Assembly: GCA_014240065.1 (NCBI GenBank)
Contig: JAAZXR010000002.1
Location: 62,001 to 126,000, forward strand
Direction of reading: 5' to 3'
DNA from: Myxococcales bacterium
GTDB lineage: Bacteria; Myxococcota_A; Polyangia; Nannocystales; Nannocystaceae
Length of the DNA: 64,000 nt
How positions within the stretch are numbered: position 1 is the stretch's first letter; every line of letters begins with the position of its first letter. A program made the translations under genes and the position numbers. Under the pieces are notes generated by a model that was not told where the DNA came from, did no database searches, and saw nothing but the letters and a program-made list of their open reading frames with translations. Shown piece by piece: positions 59,416 through 64,000 of the stretch.

Positions 59416-60987
59416 ATGGTCAAGGAGGTGAAGGTCCGCGTAACGCACAGGGCGCTGGAGAAGGTCGCCGGTGATGTGGTCATCTCCGTGTGTCCCAGTG
59501 ACGGGGACCGACGGCTGCCGAGGGTCCTCCGCGAGCACGCTCGGAAGAGAGCGTCGAGGCTCATCTATTGGGAAGAAGACGCGATTTCATGGCTGGAGAC
59601 CCACGATATGAAGGTGCCGCGCCTCCTCTTGGCCTGCCGGGCCCCCGCCCGTGAGCGGATCGATTTCTTGGACGGCGGAGCGCTCGGCCCGTTCGAGGCG
59701 AGCGCGGCCTGGGCGCACGAAACGCGCGCGCTCGGGGCGGCCCTCGAGCGCGCATGTCACACCTCCGGGATTCGCCGCGCGGTCATCCCCGTCGATTGTG
59801 TCACCGGTGACGTCTGCGATCTCGTCGAGGGCATGATGCTGCGCGCCTATCGGGCCAAGGGCTTTCGCCCTGGGGTGCCGGCCTCGGAGCTCCAGGAAAT
59901 CCATGTGATCTGTGGCCGCCCAGAGATCAAGGAGATCAAGGAGCGGCTCCACCATCGACTCGTGGTGACGCGCGCGATGAACCGCGCGAGGGCCCTGTGC
60001 GACCTCCCCTCGAATATCGCCGATCCCGATCGACTCGCCGATCTGCTGGTGGACTGGGGCGACGAGATCGGACTGGGCACCCGCATCATCGACGTCGAGG
60101 AGGCGCGGGCGATGGGGATGAATCTGTTTTGCGCCGTCTCCCGCGGAGGGTCGGTGGACGGACGAATCGTGGTGCTCGAGCACGACCCGCCGCGGTCCTC
60201 GGGCCAGCCCAGGCTGCCGCTCCTCGGACTCGTGGGCAAGGGGGTGACGCACGATCTCGGCGGGTACAACCTCAAGACCGGGCTCGCCCTCCACCGGCTC
60301 ACTTATGACAAAGCCGGGGGGCTCGCCGTCGCGGGTGCGATGGCCGCGATCGCCGAACTTGAGGTGCAGGTCCACGTGATCGCGGCCATTCCCCTGGTCG
60401 AGAATTCCTTGGACCGCGCGGCGATCAAGCCGGGGGACATCGTCCGAGCGATGGACGAGACCTCGGTCTATATCGACAACACCGACGCGGAGGGCCGCTT
60501 GATCTTGGCCGATTGCCTCTGTTGGCTGGCCGAGTTCGAACCGGACGCGGTGATCGACATCGCGACCCTCACCGGGGGCGTGAGCGTCGCGTTGGGGGAG
60601 CCCTTCGCCGGGGTGTTCTCCAATCACGGCGGGCTGATGCGGATCTTGTATCGCAGCGGCATCGAGTCTGATGATCGCGTGTGGCCGCTCCCAATTCATG
60701 AACTTCACGAGCGCGAGCTCGGCCACTACAAGGCCGAAATTCGCAATTCAAATTCCGCGCACTCGCAGGGCGCCGCGAGCATCGCTGCCGCGTTTTTGAG
60801 GAGCTTCGTGACCTACCCTTGGGCCCACATCGACATGGGTGGAAAAGGATCGTGGGAGAGCCCCCGTGAGTACCTTGGAGAGGGGGCCACGGGCTTTGGC
60901 TGTCGCCTTATCGTCGAAGCGGCCGAGCGCATCGCCGCGGGGGACCTCCGCGCGAAGAGGCCCCCAACCGCGCTCGAGGAGCTCTAG
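59416..60987 (+). CDS. M17-family (leucyl) aminopeptidase
   Basis: 523 residues from the ATG at 59416. The M17 C-terminal domain is clear: [51 protein letters not shown] (metal-binding Asp/Glu) and [20 protein letters not shown]. The N-terminal domain is divergent. The first metal Lys-Asp segment reads [10 protein letters not shown] where classical PepA has TFDSGGI-S-LK. A perfect AAGGAGG sits inside the coding region, just after the ATG, and is probably coincidental. Removes N-terminal residues; cytoplasmic. Confidence 0.87.
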   Translation: MVKEVKVRVTHRALEKVAGDVVISVCPSDGDRRLPRVLREHARKRASRLIYWEEDAISWLETHDMKVPRLLLACRAPARERIDFLDGGALGPFEASAAWAHETRALGAALERACHTSGIRRAVIPVDCVTGDVCDLVEGMMLRAYRAKGFRPGVPASELQEIHVICGRPEIKEIKERLHHRLVVTRAMNRARALCDLPSNIADPDRLADLLVDWGDEIGLGTRIIDVEEARAMGMNLFCAVSRGGSVDGRIVVLEHDPPRSSGQPRLPLLGLVGKGVTHDLGGYNLKTGLALHRLTYDKAGGLAVAGAMAAIAELEVQVHVIAAIPLVENSLDRAAIKPGDIVRAMDETSVYIDNTDAEGRLILADCLCWLAEFEPDAVIDIATLTGGVSVALGEPFAGVFSNHGGLMRILYRSGIESDDRVWPLPIHELHERELGHYKAEIRNSNSAHSQGAASIAAAFLRSFVTYPWAHIDMGGKGSWESPREYLGEGATGFGCRLIVEAAERIAAGDLRAKRPPTALEEL

Positions 60988-61052
60988 CTGGTGGGGGCGA
61001 GCTTGTCGAGCGGGCGGCGCCCCGGCCGCCGCAGCTGGTCAGAGGATTGAGC

Positions 61053-61742
61053 ATGTCGAAAGATTCCATCTTCATCTCAGACATCACCGTGGAGTGCGTC
61101 GTCGGTGTGTACCCCGATGAGCGCACGCGCACGCAGTCGTTGCACCTGGATTTGTCCCTCAGGCTCGACACCTCACTGGCGGGGCGGACGGGGCGGCTCG
61201 ACGACGCCGTCGACTACGCGCGCGTCGCCGACGAGATCGCCGCGTTGCTGAAGTTTCGCGAGTATCGACTGTTGGAGACCGCAGCCGAGGAGCTATGCGC
61301 GATGCTGTTGTCCTTGCATCCCACCGTCGTGAACGTGCAGCTCGGGATCGAGAAGCCTGAGGCGCTCATCGGCCGAGCGCGATCTGCCGGCGTTCGCGTG
61401 AGTCGATCGAATGAAGACTATCCCCGACGATGGGAACGTCCCGAGTTCGGTGAGGTCGAGGTCGTCTACGAGTCGCTGGAGGCGGGCATCTACCTGCTGC
61501 ACGTCGAGCCAGGGCGGCAGATCCCGCCACATCACCACGAGGTGATGCGGGAGCTGGAGTGGGTCGCATCCGGGGAGCTAAATCGCGACGGCGAGCTCGT
61601 GCAGGCGTTCTCGCCGGTGGCGTGGCCGATGGGGCGAACGCACCGTTACGAGAACAATTCGAGCGCGCGGGCGACCGTATTTTGTTGTGACACGCCGCCT
61701 TTTATCCCGCAAGATGAGATCGTCGACGGAGCCGTGTCGTGA
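61053..61742 (+). CDS. folB: Dihydroneopterin aldolase-cupin fusion
   Basis: 229 residues from the ATG at 61053 (AGAGGA upstream). Residues 1-115 are FolB: Glu14 in ITVECVVGV, Tyr55, Glu75 and Lys101 (GIEKPEAL) sit where the aldolase's substrate residues do. Residues about 130-225 add a cupin with IPPHHHEVMRELEWVASGEL, whose His residues and Glu fit a metal site, and RTHRYENNSS as the closing His segment. Aldolase step of folate/pterin synthesis; the cupin partner is unusual. Ends overlapping the SDR gene (GTGA). Confidence 0.85.
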   Translation: MSKDSIFISDITVECVVGVYPDERTRTQSLHLDLSLRLDTSLAGRTGRLDDAVDYARVADEIAALLKFREYRLLETAAEELCAMLLSLHPTVVNVQLGIEKPEALIGRARSAGVRVSRSNEDYPRRWERPEFGEVEVVYESLEAGIYLLHVEPGRQIPPHHHEVMRELEWVASGELNRDGELVQAFSPVAWPMGRTHRYENNSSARATVFCCDTPPFIPQDEIVDGAVS

Positions 61743-62461
61743 AGCATGTCTTGATCACAGGTGTGAGCAGAGGGATCGGGGAAGCGGTCGCCCGGAGGAT
61801 GAGCGCGGACGCGTGGGAGGTCACGGGTGTCTATCGGCGGCGCCATGATCGCGCCGAGAGACTGGAGCGAGAGCTCGGGGGAGCGCTCAAGACCGTCGCT
61901 TGCGACCTCGGGGACGGATCGAAGATGGAGGAGCTCGTGCGAGGGTTGGACTCGCGGTTTGATGGCGTGGTGCTCAACGCCGGGGTCGCGTATCGGACAG
62001 CGTTCGCGCAAGATGACGTGGACGGTGTCGATCCCTTGACGACGCAGCTAGAGCTCGACCTCCTCGCGCCGCTTCGGCTGCTGCGCGCGCTCTTGCGAGA
62101 TCATAAAGTGGCGGAGGGTGGCTCCGTCGTCTTCGTGAGCTCCAACCTCGCGCGCCGTGGCCTCCCGGGAAAGGTGGCGTACGCGGCGGCGAAGGCGGGC
62201 TTAGAGGGCGCATGCCGCGGGCTCGCCCGCGAGCTCGGCCCCGCGGGAATTCGAGTGAACTGCGTGTCGCCGGGGCTGTTGGCCACGGACATGACCGCTG
62301 AGGTCGGCGCTGCGGGCTACGAATCGTACGCCAAGGAGGTGCCGCTCGGGCGCGTGGGCCACCCGCCCGACGTGGCGGGCGTCGTTCGGTTCCTCCTCGG
62401 CGAAGATGCGCGGTACGTCAGCGGCCAGGTGGTCGATGTGGACGGCGGCTGGTCGGCCTAG
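61739..62461 (+). CDS. Short-chain dehydrogenase/reductase (pteridine reductase candidate)
   Basis: 240 residues. Rossmann motif TGVSRGIG (7-14), NAGVAYR, catalytic Ser134 or 135 (FVSSN), Tyr148-xxx-Lys152 (VAYAAAK) and the C-terminal YVSGQVVDVDGGWSA all fit classical FabG-type SDRs. It follows FolB-cupin with a GTG overlapping its stop, so the pair may act on pterins, as FolM/PTR1 SDRs do (inference). A FabG-like ketoreductase is the alternative. Convergent with hrpB. Confidence 0.85.
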   Translation: MKHVLITGVSRGIGEAVARRMSADAWEVTGVYRRRHDRAERLERELGGALKTVACDLGDGSKMEELVRGLDSRFDGVVLNAGVAYRTAFAQDDVDGVDPLTTQLELDLLAPLRLLRALLRDHKVAEGGSVVFVSSNLARRGLPGKVAYAAAKAGLEGACRGLARELGPAGIRVNCVSPGLLATDMTAEVGAAGYESYAKEVPLGRVGHPPDVAGVVRFLLGEDARYVSGQVVDVDGGWSA

Positions 62462-62464
62462 AAT

Positions 62465-64000
62465 CTACGGTTTTTTGTTCTTCCGGCGAGGGCGCGGAGA
62501 CGGTGGCGTCGCGCAGGTGGGGTCTTCTGGCCACGAGTGCTTTGGATATCTGCGCATCAACTGTCGCCGGAGCGCGGGGTAGTGGACCTCCCAGAAATTG
62601 GCGAGGTCCGTGGTCACCTGCACCGGACGCTGGTTCGGTGCCAACAGGCGCAGGACGACAGGAACGCGCCCTTCGAGGATGCGTGGTCCTTGCAGCATCC
62701 CAAAGAAGTCCTGCAGGCGAGACGCGACGTAGGGGGGCGCGCCCGGTTCAAACTTAAGCTTGAGTCGGCGACCGCTGGGCAGGGTCAGCGAGGAGGGCAG
62801 GCGCGACTCGATCCAGTGATGACTGATCTCGAGAGTGTTGAGCGCGTGCGATGTGAGCTCGGTTTTGCGCAGGTCGGCCAACGACCTCACCGAGGCGCAC
62901 GCGAGACGGAGGCTCGCGCGGCGGGCGTCGTCGTCGAAGTCGGGCACCGATGGCATGTGCGCTCGCGCGACCTCAAGTCGTAGCTCCAGCTGTTTGAAGG
63001 CGCCACCCGGGTCGTAGAAGTCCTCGCCACGTTTCAGGGCCGACTCGATCAGCGCCTCCGCTCGTTGCTCCTGCGCGGGCTCGAAGCGCTCGCGTTCGAC
63101 CACGAGGCTCTTGAGGGCGACGATCTTCCAACCGGTCACCCGATCATGCTGCTCGTCGTAGATCACTGACTCACGCTCGATCAAGTCGTCGAAGAGGTGC
63201 TCGAAGATCCAATCTGGCTCCACGACGACGGCGCTTTGGACCGTGGGGATCTGTTGGGCGCCGTGCCGCCGCTTGTCGATGGCGACAGCTGCGCAGAATT
63301 TCGCCCCCCACGCGACCGAGTCGCGGGAGAGGCTGGCGTACCCTCCCGCGGCGAACTGCACGCGGCGCGCGTGGTTGTCGTGCTCCACCACAGCGCCGAC
63401 GCGGTCTTTGAACGCGAGGAAGACGCTCTCGGCCAGGGCGCGCTCCGCATCCTCGCCATGTCTCGTGTCCCGGCCCATGCCAGCCGAGAGCTGGCGGGAG
63501 ACGTCGCGCAGCCGAGCGAGCGCTCGTCGGTCGTTGATCGCGCGGCACGCCTCAAACACCTCGAGAGCGTCGCAGAGTCCACCGGAGGCCCCCGGTCGTT
63601 GCCTCACACCTTCCTGGAGGGCGGCGATCGCGTTGGCGGCGAGGCGCCCCACGCCGCGGTCGTTGGCCTCGACCAGGGCCTTCCCGAAGCGCGGCGTCGC
63701 GGGGAGCTTGTGGATCGCGATTCCGACGCTGGTGATGCCCGCGTCGTCCGTGGCTCCGAGAGCGGTGAGGAGGGTGGTCGCGTGTTCGAGCGCCTCCGTC
63801 GGCGGCGGGTCGAGCCACGCCAGCCTCCCCGCGTCGAGTCGGGCAGCCGCGAGGTCGAGCGTGAGGCGAGAGAGATCGCTGCGCAAGATCTCCGGCACCT
63901 CTCGGACGGGGCGGCGATGAAACGCGTCTTCGCTGTACAGGCGGACGCAGGTCCCTGGACGTGTGCGGCCCGCTCGGCCGGCGCGTTGCACCGCCGAAGC
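62465..64000 (-). CDS. hrpB: ATP-dependent helicase HrpB, C-terminal part
   Basis: The visible 511 residues start at the window edge with ASAVQRAGRAGRTRPGTCVRL, the helicase motif VI, and continue through a helical (HA2/ratchet-like) region (DLSRLTLDLAAARLDAG) to the HrpB C-terminal domain, ending YPKHSWPEDP and a basic tail. HrpB is a DEAH-box RNA helicase of unclear role. The ATPase motifs lie beyond the right edge, so the gene is partial here. Confidence 0.88.
   Translation of the reverse strand, partial: ASAVQRAGRAGRTRPGTCVRLYSEDAFHRRPVREVPEILRSDLSRLTLDLAAARLDAGRLAWLDPPPTEALEHATTLLTALGATDDAGITSVGIAIHKLPATPRFGKALVEANDRGVGRLAANAIAALQEGVRQRPGASGGLCDALEVFEACRAINDRRALARLRDVSRQLSAGMGRDTRHGEDAERALAESVFLAFKDRVGAVVEHDNHARRVQFAAGGYASLSRDSVAWGAKFCAAVAIDKRRHGAQQIPTVQSAVVVEPDWIFEHLFDDLIERESVIYDEQHDRVTGWKIVALKSLVVERERFEPAQEQRAEALIESALKRGEDFYDPGGAFKQLELRLEVARAHMPSVPDFDDDARRASLRLACASVRSLADLRKTELTSHALNTLEISHHWIESRLPSSLTLPSGRRLKLKFEPGAPPYVASRLQDFFGMLQGPRILEGRVPVVLRLLAPNQRPVQVTTDLANFWEVHYPALRRQLMRRYPKHSWPEDPTCATPPSPRPRRKNKKP

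Noticed and set aside
59421..59427. AAGGAGG as ribosome binding site for the M17 aminopeptidase
   Set aside because: It lies after the ATG at 59416, and no in-frame ATG, GTG or TTG follows at a suitable distance, so it is probably codon coincidence.

Overview
The window is high-GC bacterial DNA whose gene content points to a myxobacterium (Myxococcota), most likely of the Nannocystis/Plesiocystis/Enhygromyxa group. The reasons are the very large share of lipoproteins, Gly-Asp (GD)n linkers placed right behind lipoboxes, Myxococcus-type cysteine-rich repeats, Kazal and metzincin-like secreted proteins, hybrid histidine kinases, an HTTM-TPR protein and a type IV pilin-like protein. The taxonomic call is inference; there is no rRNA or tRNA in the window to confirm it.

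Layout. 1-17 kb is mostly an exoproteome region: a DUF5522/DPH6-like ATP pyrophosphatase, then lipoproteins on both strands (metzincin-like protease, beta-propeller-like protein, Kazal repeats, PHB-depolymerase-like esterase, Cys-rich repeats, HEAT repeats), an HTTM-TPR membrane protein, and a secreted protein with about 37 consecutive IxxN coiled-coil heptads. After a roughly 1 kb gene-poor stretch, 18.1-23.8 kb is a tightly coupled Entner-Doudoroff operon (zwf-pgl-edd-glk-eda) that takes glucose to pyruvate and glyceraldehyde-3-phosphate. 23.8-28.9 kb holds a small membrane protein, a DksA/TraR zinc-finger protein, a frameshifted small gene, purU, a low-complexity lipoprotein, a type IV prepilin-like protein and a persulfide dioxygenase-rhodanese fusion.

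29.2-38.8 kb is the most distinctive region. Five thioredoxin-fold lipoproteins, each with a different sequence around a CxxC site and four of them tethered by (GD)n, surround a PpiC-type lipoprotein isomerase. They are followed by a DUF6029-like outer-membrane beta-barrel candidate, another (GD)n lipoprotein and a small secreted protein that may resemble the N-terminal domain of DsbD. A sixth thioredoxin-fold lipoprotein lies at 55.4 kb. Together they suggest a surface or periplasmic thiol-redox and folding module that I do not recognise as a described system.

38.9-64 kb is more ordinary: two hybrid histidine kinases, a gamma-glutamyltransferase/PuuB-like oxidase/GNAT operon, a rhomboid protease, an AbgT transporter, a methyltransferase, a DUF1338 (HglS-like) protein, a winged-helix-like protein, type I asparaginase, an L,D-transpeptidase lipoprotein with hexapeptide repeats, aspartate kinase, an M17 aminopeptidase, a FolB-cupin fusion coupled to an SDR, and the C-terminal part of an HrpB helicase running off the right edge. 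Most same-strand pairs overlap by 4-20 bp, so operons are usually translationally coupled. Rho-independent terminators are visible for a few minus-strand genes. I found no CRISPR array, IS element, tRNA or rRNA.
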